A DNA stretch of 11,734 bases from Prolixibacteraceae bacterium (lineage in GTDB: Bacteria > Bacteroidota > Bacteroidia > Bacteroidales > Prolixibacteraceae): the NCBI GenBank assembly GCA_003450125.1, contig DMFR01000389.1:1-11734 (forward strand). The letters are read 5' to 3'. Shown piece after piece: positions 1 to 5,659 of this stretch. The position numbers and the translations under genes were made by a program. How positions within the stretch are numbered: position 1 is the stretch's first letter; each line of letters begins with the position of its first letter. The notes beneath the pieces are model-generated. The model ran no database searches, was not told where the DNA came from, and saw nothing but the letters and a program-made list of their open reading frames with translations.

Positions 1-129
1 TATTTTGTAAAAAAGCTTTGAAATGAAGGTTTTAAAAGATAGCTTTGAAACAATCATATATTCTGAAAAGAGGAAATGATACAATGGAAATAACCGCCAT
101 AGAGTGGCGTATACACAGACGTTAACTGC
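1..129 (+). repeat. Intercassette repeat copy 0 (right part only)
   Basis: The window opens inside a copy of the long repeat. Bases 1-120 match the right ends of the copies at 2664-2782 and 4039-4157, with shared stretches such as GATAGCTTTG, TATTCTGAAA and GGCGTATACA. It contains a promoter (17-47), a small hairpin with stem CGCCA 95-99 / TGGCG 105-109, and the right box GTTAACTGC (121-129) that starts cassette 1. Its left part lies outside the window. Confidence 0.75.
17..47 (+). promoter_or_regulatory. Repeat-borne promoter for cassette 1
   Basis: TTTG at 17-20, a 19-base spacer, then TAGCTTTG at 40-47. This is an exact match to the Bacteroidota primary sigma pattern (-33 TTTG, -7 TAnnTTTG). 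It sits inside the repeat and points at the gene starting at 149, leaving a leader of about 95 bases. The same arrangement with the same spacing recurs at 2679-2709 and 4054-4084. Activity is inferred. Confidence 0.6.
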
Positions 130-148
130 AAGTTTAAAAAAGACCAAA

Positions 149-841
149 ATGCAAATTGAGAGAATTGAAAATCAATTAAAAAAATCAGAAGTCACAGAAC
201 ATGTGATTAATATTTTAAAAGCGACACTATCAACAGTGCCTTTTACCGGTGGACTTGCTTCATTGATTTCAGATTATATTCCTACTCAAAGACAAATAAG
301 ACTCGAAGAATTTGCTGAAAATATAGCTAATGATTTATTGACACTAAAAGATGAAATTAATGAAAGCTACATTAAAACAGATGAGTTTGCATTTATTTTC
401 GAGAAATGCTTTAAAGGAGCAGTAGAAAATTACCAAAAGGAGAAAATAATTGCATTTAAAGCAATCTTAATTAATTCGTTGAGAGATTTTGACATTACTC
501 AAACTGAGAAAGAATATTACTTAAATTTGGTTGAAAACCTATCGACTTTGCATATTCAAGTTTTGTCATTTATGGCGTTTCCTCGTGAGTTTTTGAAAAT
601 AAATGGACTTCCCGAATCTTGTATAAATGGTGGGTTTAATGAGTTTTTTTCCATTGTAATTCCAAACGTTTCACTTGAAACAATGAAAATAGCTTTTAAA
701 GATTTATATGATTATGGATTTCTAAATACTAACAACACAATATTTTCAACAATGACTGCTAGCCAAGGATGGAGTTTGCTTGGAGACAGAGTTACTAAAA
801 ATGGAAGAAAATTCATTGACTTTATAACCCTAAATTATTAG
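149..841 (+). CDS. Hypothetical helical protein of cassette 1
   Basis: Not recognised with confidence. The reading frame is open from a GTG at 104, but that codon lies in the hairpin of the repeat and upstream of the cassette boundary at 121/122, so I take ATG 149 (MQIERIEN), giving 230 residues. The sequence is predicted mainly alpha-helical. There is a short coiled-coil-like start, then a glycine-containing hydrophobic stretch (VPFTGGLASLISDYIP, about residues 31-46) that could insert into or lie on a membrane, then charged helices (about 50-135), and a C-terminal part that could be a small winged-helix-like fold. There is no signal peptide. The layout recalls uncharacterised Abi/DUF4393-like helical proteins, but only loosely. 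It is followed after four bases by a small membrane protein, so the two are probably co-transcribed from the repeat promoter. A defence or membrane-acting role is speculative. Confidence 0.7.
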   Translation: MQIERIENQLKKSEVTEHVINILKATLSTVPFTGGLASLISDYIPTQRQIRLEEFAENIANDLLTLKDEINESYIKTDEFAFIFEKCFKGAVENYQKEKIIAFKAILINSLRDFDITQTEKEYYLNLVENLSTLHIQVLSFMAFPREFLKINGLPESCINGGFNEFFSIVIPNVSLETMKIAFKDLYDYGFLNTNNTIFSTMTASQGWSLLGDRVTKNGRKFIDFITLNY

Positions 842-845
842 AAAC

Positions 846-1094
846 ATGAGAGGCAATTTTTCAAGTTTTATAATAGAGATTGTGGGGGCATTTATTGTTT
901 GGGCTTTCAAAGGATTTAAAGGTAGTCTATCTGATGAAATGTCTGGTCCATATGAATCAAATAGGAAAACATTGAGAAATGCTTCGATATCCTTCGCAAT
1001 TTTATTTTTAATAATCGCAACTGGATATAAATTTCAAGAGAAGAAAAATAGAGAAGAAAATAAAAACGTGTTTGAAATAACGATTAAAAAATAG
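846..1094 (+). CDS. Small membrane protein, two hydrophobic segments
   Basis: A protein of 82 residues that begins four bases after the stop of the preceding gene, within the same cassette, so it is very probably translated from the same mRNA. Two hydrophobic segments are visible, at about residues 7-24 (FIIEIVGAFIVWAFKG) and 48-63 (SISFAILFLIIATGYK). Between them is a polar loop, and a strongly charged Lys/Glu-rich tail follows. This hairpin-like topology is common among short uncharacterised membrane proteins of Bacteroidota. There is no enzymatic motif. It could be a membrane partner, anchor or effector of the upstream protein, but nothing in the sequence decides this. The cassette's repeat begins nine bases after the stop. 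Confidence 0.7.
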   Translation: MRGNFSSFIIEIVGAFIVWAFKGFKGSLSDEMSGPYESNRKTLRNASISFAILFLIIATGYKFQEKKNREENKNVFEITIKK

Positions 1095-1102
1095 AAAAAC
1101 CA

Positions 1103-1239
1103 GCAGTTAACATCAGCTACCCGGCAAGTGCGGCAGCAGTGGTTTTCGGTGGGCATCTTTCCGCTCATGCAACTTGATGGCTTGACAGCAATGGCACGGA
1201 ATCCGCTTCTGCAGGTAGCTTAAATGTTGGAGAAAATTG
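1103..1239 (+). repeat. Short intercassette repeat copy 1 (attC-like)
   Basis: This is the most attC-like copy, about 130 bp. The outer box GCAGTTAAC (1103-1111) pairs with the start of cassette 1 at 121-129. An inner pair, AGCTACC (1115-1121) and GGTAGCT (1214-1220), gives an imperfect dyad. The right box, GTTGGAGAAAATTG (1226-1239), is complementary over 11 of 14 bases to the box at 2486-2499 behind cassette 2's gene. It contains the 18-mer GGCAGCAGTGGTTTTCGG (1132-1149) also present in the long copies, but lacks their left hairpin and their promoter. Confidence 0.6.
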
Positions 1240-1269
1240 TAAAACTAAACTGCATAAATAAAACTTGAA

Positions 1270-2484
1270 ATGATTATGAAAAAGATTAGTATTTTATTAC
1301 TTGGATTGGTTATCGGATTATTTATATCTTGTAGTAAAGATACCGAAAATTCGAAGATCTACAACTTTAAAGGTAAGGCACAAAAAGGACCATTAGTAAC
1401 AGGTACAAATATTACACTAAACGAGTTAAATTCAAGTCTTGGACAAACAGGAAAATCATTTACAACTTCAATTGTGACTGATGATGGTAGTTTTAATTTG
1501 AACAATATTGAACTAAATTCAAATCTGGCATTGCTTACTGCGAATGGATTTTATTTTAGTGAGATATATGGTGAATTGTCTAGTGCCACTCTATCTTTAC
1601 AAGCTATAACAGATTTAACAGCCAAAGAATCCATCAATATAAATGTTTTAACACATTTAACAAAAGGTAGAATTGAAAATTTGGTTGCTGCTGGAAAGAG
1701 TTTTAAAGATGCTAATGCACAAGCAAAATCAGAGTTTTTATCTTTCTTAGGTATTACAGATTCATTTGATAAGGATTTTGACAACCTGGACATCTCAGCA
1801 AAAGAAGATTATAATGCAGTTCTTTTATCCTTCTCTATCATTTTGCAGAGATATACGATGATTTGGAATGAACGACCAACTTTAACGGCAGAATTAACTC
1901 AACTTCTTTCGAATTTGTCTTCCGACTTTGCAACCGATGGATTAATTTCAGATAGAAAATTGATTGATAAATTGCTTTCCAATATTTCACAATTAAATCT
2001 CATAGATATTCGTAAAAATATTGAGAAAAGATATTCAGACCTTGGCCAAACTGTTTCAATTCCAAATTTTGAAAAGTATATAGCAATTTTTCAAGAGAAA
2101 TACAGTAATAACTTATACACCAATTTTACTTATCCTTCAATGGCCTCACCTGACCCAGTAATGGCCCCGGATAGTAAGATCCAAAATATTTTAGTTCCTT
2201 CCGATACGATTTATCATGCAGGCCCATATTCTGTTGCAGCGATTATTCCATTAAATAAAATACTAAAGATTAAATTTATTGGTGCTAATGTCAGGCTTGG
2301 AGGGCCAGTTGCAGGTTGGGAATTGATAAATGAGTATCCAGATGGGTTTACAATAAATTCACAGAGACAAAATGAATTAATGAGTATGCTAATACATTTG
2401 GAATCTTCTGGTAATGCTACAATTGAATATTACGAGAATAATACCTCAACTCCAACGTATACAAAAAAAATAAAATGGCAATAA
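1270..2484 (+). CDS. Large lipoprotein of cassette 2 (GKAQKGP-type)
   Basis: 404 residues. The N-terminus is a lipoprotein signal (hydrophobic core, then LFISC) with the lipidated cysteine at residue 21. The following SKDTEN resembles the charged export signal that sends Bacteroidota lipoproteins to the cell surface. An alternative start is the in-frame ATG at 1276 (MKKISIL), which is equally plausible. Residues 31-115 look like a beta-sandwich or carboxypeptidase-regulatory-like domain (GKAQKGPLVTG, DDGSFNLNNI, LTANGFYFSEIYG). The middle (120-285) is helical, with the THLTKGRIENLV stretch typical of an uncharacterised Bacteroidota lipoprotein family. The C-terminal 100 residues are beta-rich. 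No catalytic motif is visible. It is the only gene of its cassette, and I see no clear promoter between the short repeat and the start. Function unknown; likely an outer-membrane-anchored binding or adhesion protein. Confidence 0.8.
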   Translation: MIMKKISILLLGLVIGLFISCSKDTENSKIYNFKGKAQKGPLVTGTNITLNELNSSLGQTGKSFTTSIVTDDGSFNLNNIELNSNLALLTANGFYFSEIYGELSSATLSLQAITDLTAKESININVLTHLTKGRIENLVAAGKSFKDANAQAKSEFLSFLGITDSFDKDFDNLDISAKEDYNAVLLSFSIILQRYTMIWNERPTLTAELTQLLSNLSSDFATDGLISDRKLIDKLLSNISQLNLIDIRKNIEKRYSDLGQTVSIPNFEKYIAIFQEKYSNNLYTNFTYPSMASPDPVMAPDSKIQNILVPSDTIYHAGPYSVAAIIPLNKILKIKFIGANVRLGGPVAGWELINEYPDGFTINSQRQNELMSMLIHLESSGNATIEYYENNTSTPTYTKKIKWQ

Positions 2485-2485
2485 A

Positions 2486-2792
2486 CAACTTTCGCTAACA
2501 AATAGGACTTCATGTGGTCGGAACGACCCAGCATAAAGTCTCGGTTGCACTATTTATCCGCCTTTGGAGGGCATCCCCGCTTGCAGGGCCACGATTCAGC
2601 TACCCGCAAATGTGGCAGCAGTGGTTTTCGGGGTGTAACTTTCCACCCGTTGGATCAACTGAATATTTTATGAATATGTTTGATAAATGGATTTAAAAAG
2701 ATAGCTTTGAAACAATCATTTATTCTGAAAAGAGGAAGTAAGACAATGGAAATAACCGCCATTGAGTGGCGTATACAGAAACGTTAGCGGTA
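2486..2792 (+). repeat. Long intercassette repeat copy 2
   Basis: The full-length form, about 305 bp, runs from the box ending CGCTAAC (2493-2499) to the right box GTTAGCGGTA (2783-2792). It aligns from end to end with the copy at 3863-4167. In order it holds a nested hairpin (CTTCATG..GGTCG-GAA-CGACC..), a middle block bounded by ATTCAG (2594-2599) and CTGAAT (2659-2664) with the invariant 18-mer at 2614-2631, a promoter (2679-2709), and the CGCCA/TGGCG hairpin (2757-2771). The reading frame at 2514-2696 inside it is not a gene. Confidence 0.8.
2679..2709 (+). promoter_or_regulatory. Repeat-borne promoter for cassette 3
   Basis: TTTG 2679-2682, a 19-base spacer, then TAGCTTTG 2702-2709. The spacer and upstream bases have diverged from the other copies, but the TTTG box and the spacing are kept, which suggests selection on promoter function. 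It would start transcription about 120 bases before the beta-lactamase-like gene. Confidence 0.6.
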
Positions 2793-2836
2793 ATTTTAAG
2801 TGCCACATCATACAAACATTAACAGACTAAAACGAA

Positions 2837-3871
2837 ATGATAAAACGACTAATCTTTATTCTTTTATTTTTAACAACGATAAGTGTATCTTATGGACAAC
2901 AATTAAATTTTGCAAATAGAATAGACTCTTTATTATCAGCCAAAACAACAAAACCATTTAATGGAATAATCCTTATTTCCCAAAAGGGAAAGACAAAATA
3001 TTCAAAAATTATTGGCTATTCGGACACTGACAAAAAAAAGGTTTTAAAATTTAATGACCAATTTGTTATCGGTTCAATTAGCAAACAATTTACAGCAGTT
3101 TTGGTACTTCGGGAATTAGACAATGGACACCTCGACCTATCTACCCCAATTCATAAATATTTACCTGAATTGACACAAAGTTGGGCAGACACTGTTACAA
3201 TTCATCATTTGTTGACACATATGCACGGTATTACCCAAATTGGCAAACCCACAACCTTTAAAGTTGGAACTCAATATTCATATTCACAAATTGGCTATGA
3301 TTTATTAGCTAAAATTATTGAAAAAACTTCGGGAAAATCATTTGCAGAACTTTCAAAGAACCTATTTGAAGAATGTGGAATGAAAAATACTTACCATCCA
3401 GATATTAAGGAATACAATAATTTGGTAAAAGGCTACACGGAAATTGAAAATGGTAAAATTGAATTTGAAAAGGAAACTTTTCAAAACTATGTTGCCGCAG
3501 GTTCTTTTATATCAACCGCAGAGGATTTAAATATTTGGAACGAAATATTTTATAGTGGAAAATTATTAGAAAAGGAAACTATGAAAATGTTAGAAACAAA
3601 ACAACCTGGGGCAGTTAGAAACCATCCAATTTTTGGAATTACAGAATATGGTTATGGAATAACTATTGACACAAAAGATAATATTTTACAATTAGGACAG
3701 ACTGGATTTGCGCCTGGATTTATTTCAATGAGTTATTACTTTCCTAAAACCAAAACAAATGTCATTGTGCTTGAAAACATTGCATACGATACTGATGACT
3801 TAAAGAAAGCTTTTTATTATCATACAGAGATTTTAAAATTTATAAGGACAAAAATAAAAAACTACCGCTAA
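2837..3871 (+). CDS. Secreted serine beta-lactamase-family protein
   Basis: 344 residues with a signal peptide (MIKRLIFILLFLTTISVSYG, cleavage before QQ), so it acts in the periplasm or outside the cell. It belongs to the beta-lactamase/class C penicillin-binding-like superfamily (PF00144). The nucleophile motif SxxK is S80-I-S-K83 in FVIGSISKQFTA. The typical LLTHxxGI is seen as LLTHMHGI (125-132). The second motif, usually YSN, reads Y149-S-Q151 in YSYSQIGYDLL, and the third, usually HxG/KTG, reads Q288-T-G290. Such relatives are often esterases or peptidases rather than antibiotic hydrolases, and the two altered motifs argue against calling it a resistance gene. It is the only gene of cassette 3. 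Its last codons (Asn-Tyr-Arg-stop) lie in the TACCGCTAA box of the following repeat. Confidence 0.88.
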   Translation: MIKRLIFILLFLTTISVSYGQQLNFANRIDSLLSAKTTKPFNGIILISQKGKTKYSKIIGYSDTDKKKVLKFNDQFVIGSISKQFTAVLVLRELDNGHLDLSTPIHKYLPELTQSWADTVTIHHLLTHMHGITQIGKPTTFKVGTQYSYSQIGYDLLAKIIEKTSGKSFAELSKNLFEECGMKNTYHPDIKEYNNLVKGYTEIENGKIEFEKETFQNYVAAGSFISTAEDLNIWNEIFYSGKLLEKETMKMLETKQPGAVRNHPIFGITEYGYGITIDTKDNILQLGQTGFAPGFISMSYYFPKTKTNVIVLENIAYDTDDLKKAFYYHTEILKFIRTKIKNYR

Positions 3872-4167
3872 TAAATAGGACTTCATGTGGTCGGAACGAC
3901 CCAGCATGAAGACTCGGCTGCACTATTTATCCACAATTTGGAGGACATCCCCGCTTGCAGCGCCCCTATTCAGCTACCGGGCAAATGCGGCAGCAGTGGT
4001 TTTCGGAGTGCATCTTTCCACCCGTTGGATCAACTGAATATTTTGTAAAAAGCTTTGAAATGAACATTTTAAAGGATAGCTTTGGAACAATAATTTATTC
4101 TGAAACGAGGAAGTGATACAATGGAAATAAGCGACATAGAGTTTCGTATACACAGATGTTAGCGGTA
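3863..4167 (+). repeat. Long intercassette repeat copy 3
   Basis: 305 bp from TACCGCTAA (3863-3871) to GTTAGCGGTA (4158-4167). The left end folds as a nested hairpin: ATAAATAG 3871-3878 with CTATTTAT 3923-3930, CTTCATG 3881-3887 with CATGAAG 3905-3911, and GGTCG 3889-3893 with CGACC 3897-3901 around GAA. The middle block is bounded by TATTCAG (3967-3973) and CTGAATA (4034-4040) and holds the 18-mer GGCAGCAGTGGTTTTCGG (3989-4006). A promoter and a small hairpin (4132-4146) follow. The minus-strand frame at 3974-4189 is a shadow. Confidence 0.8.
4054..4084 (+). promoter_or_regulatory. Repeat-borne promoter for cassette 4
   Basis: TTTG 4054-4057, a 19-base spacer and TAGCTTTG 4077-4084, the third exact occurrence of the same promoter pattern in the same place of the repeat. 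It would give a leader of about 115 bases before the hydrolase start at 4206. Confidence 0.6.
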
Positions 4168-4205
4168 ATTTTATGGAACAGCTTTCCAATTGACAGGATT
4201 GAAAA

Positions 4206-5129
4206 ATGAAACAAAAACTGGCACTAATCTTTTTGCTCTTGACAACGTTTCTTGTAAACGGACAGACACTTTATTCAAAAGCGTATGGCAATATCAATAG
4301 TCCAGCAATTATATTCATTCACGGTGGACCGAGTGGAAATTCAACTCTTTTTGAAGCCACCACAGCTCAACTTCTAGCAGACAAAGGTTTCTATGTAATT
4401 ATTTATGACCGCCGTGGCGAAGGTCGTTCAATAGACTCAACGGCAACTTTTACATATCAGGAGGCTTTTAATGATCTAAACGAAATTTACCAAACATATC
4501 AAATCGAGAAAGCTAATATTATTGGACACAGTTTTGGAGGATTAGTCGCTACATTATACTCGGACAAATATCCGGAGAAAGTAAAATCTTTAGTCTTAGC
4601 AGGTGCTTTATTCTCACAGCAAGACACTTATAATCACATATTAAAATCGGTAAGACAAATTTACCAAATTAAGAATGATACTTTAATGTTGAAAAAGGTC
4701 AACGAAGTAGAAGGACTTAATAAAAACTCTGTAGAATATCGAAAAGGCTGCTATGAATTAGCAGACAAAAATGGTTTTTTTGAAATGCCCAAACCAACAA
4801 TGAAAGCTAACAAATTACGACAAGAATATGAGACAAGTGGGTTTTATAAAACCAATATCCGAAATAATCAGGCACCTGTACTTTTCTATAAAAATGAAGC
4901 GCTCAATAACATTGACACTAAACCAGTTTTAAGAAGACTAAAAAATAAGGGTGTGAAACTTTTTGCTATTTATGGACGACAGGACGGAATTTTTTCGACT
5001 TCGCAGATAAACGATATGACTAAAATAGTAGGAAAAAGTAATTTTTTAAGCATGGACAATTGCTCACATTACTTGTTTGTTGACCAACAAGAGACTTTCA
5101 TTGAAAATATTGAAAAATGGATAAAGTAA
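4206..5129 (+). CDS. Secreted alpha/beta hydrolase, prolyl-peptidase-like
   Basis: 307 residues with a signal peptide (MKQKLALIFLLLTTFLVNG, cleavage before or after Q20). The alpha/beta-hydrolase fold is clear. The oxyanion-hole motif is H39-G-G-P42, followed by YDRRGEGRS (67-75). The nucleophile elbow is G107-H-S109-F-G, and the probable acid and histidine are D260 (YGRQDGIF) and H288 (CSHYLF), giving the triad S109-D260-H288. HGGP plus DxRGxGxS is the pattern of the S33 family (proline iminopeptidase and relatives), so peptidase or esterase activity on small exported substrates is likely, but the substrate cannot be told. It is the only gene of cassette 4. Its stop lies five bases before the next repeat, and its promoter is provided by the repeat upstream. 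Confidence 0.88.
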   Translation: MKQKLALIFLLLTTFLVNGQTLYSKAYGNINSPAIIFIHGGPSGNSTLFEATTAQLLADKGFYVIIYDRRGEGRSIDSTATFTYQEAFNDLNEIYQTYQIEKANIIGHSFGGLVATLYSDKYPEKVKSLVLAGALFSQQDTYNHILKSVRQIYQIKNDTLMLKKVNEVEGLNKNSVEYRKGCYELADKNGFFEMPKPTMKANKLRQEYETSGFYKTNIRNNQAPVLFYKNEALNNIDTKPVLRRLKNKGVKLFAIYGRQDGIFSTSQINDMTKIVGKSNFLSMDNCSHYLFVDQQETFIENIEKWIK

Positions 5130-5133
5130 AAAC

Positions 5134-5251
5134 TACCGCTAATAAATAGGACTTCATGTGGTCGGAACGGCCTAGCATGAAGTCTCGGTTGCACTATATC
5201 CCCACTTGAATAGCAAAATACCCGCAAGCCGGATTTCAGTACTTCGTTAAC
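5134..5251 (+). repeat. Terminal intercassette repeat copy 4, truncated
   Basis: TACCGCTAA (5134-5142) and the nested hairpin region up to about 5199 match the left end of the long repeats. One stem pair has changed to a wobble (GGTCG with CGGCC around GAA, 5162-5174). After 5200 the similarity stops: the middle block, 18-mer, promoter and small hairpin are missing. A GTTAAC at 5246-5251 could be a right box, which would make this a site of about 118 bp, but that is uncertain. It marks the right end of the array. Confidence 0.6.
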
Positions 5252-5374
5252 AGCAAATTAGTTCCCGATGGTTATCGGGGTGAAAAGCAATACTTCGTAG
5301 GGAGTTTATCGGTTAGATCCTGGCCTGCTTTTAGTTGAGGAACAATGGGATGTATAATATGAAAGCACATCAAA
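5252..5374. other. Non-coding junction between array and chromosome
   Basis: No gene is visible between the hydrolase stop (5129) and 5429. After the truncated repeat the only structure I see is a short hairpin, CCCGAT 5264-5269 with ATCGGG 5274-5279 and loop GGTT. It has no T-run and so is at best a weak terminator or a scattered palindrome. The promoter of the next operon begins at 5375. Confidence 0.4.
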
Positions 5375-5406
5375 TTTGTAAAATTCAGTAGGATTGATTA
5401 ATTTTG
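5375..5406 (+). promoter_or_regulatory. Promoter of the DUF4160/DUF2442 pair
   Basis: TTTG 5375-5378, a 20-base spacer and TAATTTTG 5399-5406, an exact fit to the Bacteroidota promoter pattern. Transcription would start near 5412, leaving a leader of only about 15 bases before the ATG at 5429. The -7 box lies inside the palindrome at 5401-5428. Confidence 0.6.
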
Positions 5407-5428
5407 TTGTCGAATTAGATAACAAAAT
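5401..5428. promoter_or_regulatory. 28-bp palindromic operator
   Basis: ATTTTGTT (5401-5408) and AACAAAAT (5421-5428) are perfect inverted arms of 8 bases. The 12 bases between them are also largely symmetric, so 24 of 28 positions match their own reverse complement. The site covers most of the -7 box, the expected start of transcription and the bases right up to the ATG. This is where the helix-turn-helix protein of the operon would be expected to bind and repress. Binding is inferred. Confidence 0.65.
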
Positions 5429-5659
5429 ATGCCCACTATCAAGATGATGGATTCCGTCAAGATAGATGTATATTCAAGAGACCATCTACCTCCTCATTTT
5501 CATGCAATCTATGCTGAATATGAGGAATTAATCGAGATAGAGACTTTAAAAACCTATATCGGCAAGCTACCGGCAGTACAACGTAAAAAGGTGATGGATT
5601 GGGCCAAGGAGAATAAAGAGTATCGAATGGGTATTTTTAAACAATTAAATCCAAGATGA
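5429..5659 (+). CDS. DUF4160 family protein
   Basis: 76 residues, the full usual length for DUF4160 (PF13711). The family signature is clear near the N-terminus: R17-D-H-L-P-P-H-F-H25 followed by AIYAEYEELIEIET (26-39), then the GKLP segment (46-49) and a C-terminal helix. The conserved Arg/Asp/His cluster could be a catalytic or nucleic-acid-contacting site, but its biochemistry is not established to my knowledge. DUF4160 genes are frequently paired with DUF2442 genes, as here, in arrangements resembling toxin-antitoxin loci. By that analogy this would be the candidate effector and the downstream helix-turn-helix protein the antidote and repressor. Its stop overlaps the next start by four bases (ATGA). 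Confidence 0.88.
   Translation: MPTIKMMDSVKIDVYSRDHLPPHFHAIYAEYEELIEIETLKTYIGKLPAVQRKKVMDWAKENKEYRMGIFKQLNPR

Larger units (their letters stand above)
122..5246 (+). other. Integron-like array of four gene cassettes
   Basis: Four units are delimited by the expected G^TT crossover points at about 121/122, 1226/1227, 2783/2784, 4158/4159 and, tentatively, 5246/5247. Each contains one or two plus-strand genes followed by a related repeat. The first bases of each unit are complementary to the box directly behind its own gene: GTTAACTGC at 121 with GCAGTTAAC at 1103; 11 of 14 bases for 1226 with 2486; TTAGCGGTA at 2784 with TACCGCTAA at 3863; TTAGCGGTA at 4159 with TACCGCTAA at 5134. Self-complementarity within the cassette, rather than across the intergenic repeat, is what integron excision produces, because the bases after the crossover belong to the cassette's own attC. 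Against a classical integron, the boxes break the GTTRRRY consensus (for example GTTAGCG), the repeats are long, and no integrase is visible. If the model holds, the integrase end would lie to the left of the window. Confidence 0.6.

Noticed and set aside
104..148. GTG start giving 15 more residues to the cassette 1 protein
   Set aside because: The codon sits in the repeat's hairpin and before the cassette boundary, so these residues would not travel with the cassette.
1221..1269. Possible promoter for the lipoprotein gene (TAGCTTAA at 1216-1223)
   Set aside because: Only six of eight bases of the -7 box fit and no TTTG lies at the right distance upstream.
1551..1793. Minus-strand frame within the lipoprotein gene
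   Set aside because: Shadow of a well-supported gene on the other strand.
2514..2696. Plus-strand reading frame of 60 codons
   Set aside because: Lies entirely inside the long repeat; its frame is not kept in the other copy, and the peptide has no domain-like features.
2837..3871. Antibiotic resistance cassette
   Set aside because: The fold matches beta-lactamases, but two of three active-site motifs deviate, so resistance cannot be claimed.
3974..4189. Minus-strand reading frame of 71 codons
   Set aside because: Also inside a repeat copy and opposite the promoter; a chance frame.
1103..5199. CRISPR array
   Set aside because: The repeats are 130-305 bp and separated by whole genes, with no short regular repeat-spacer pattern.
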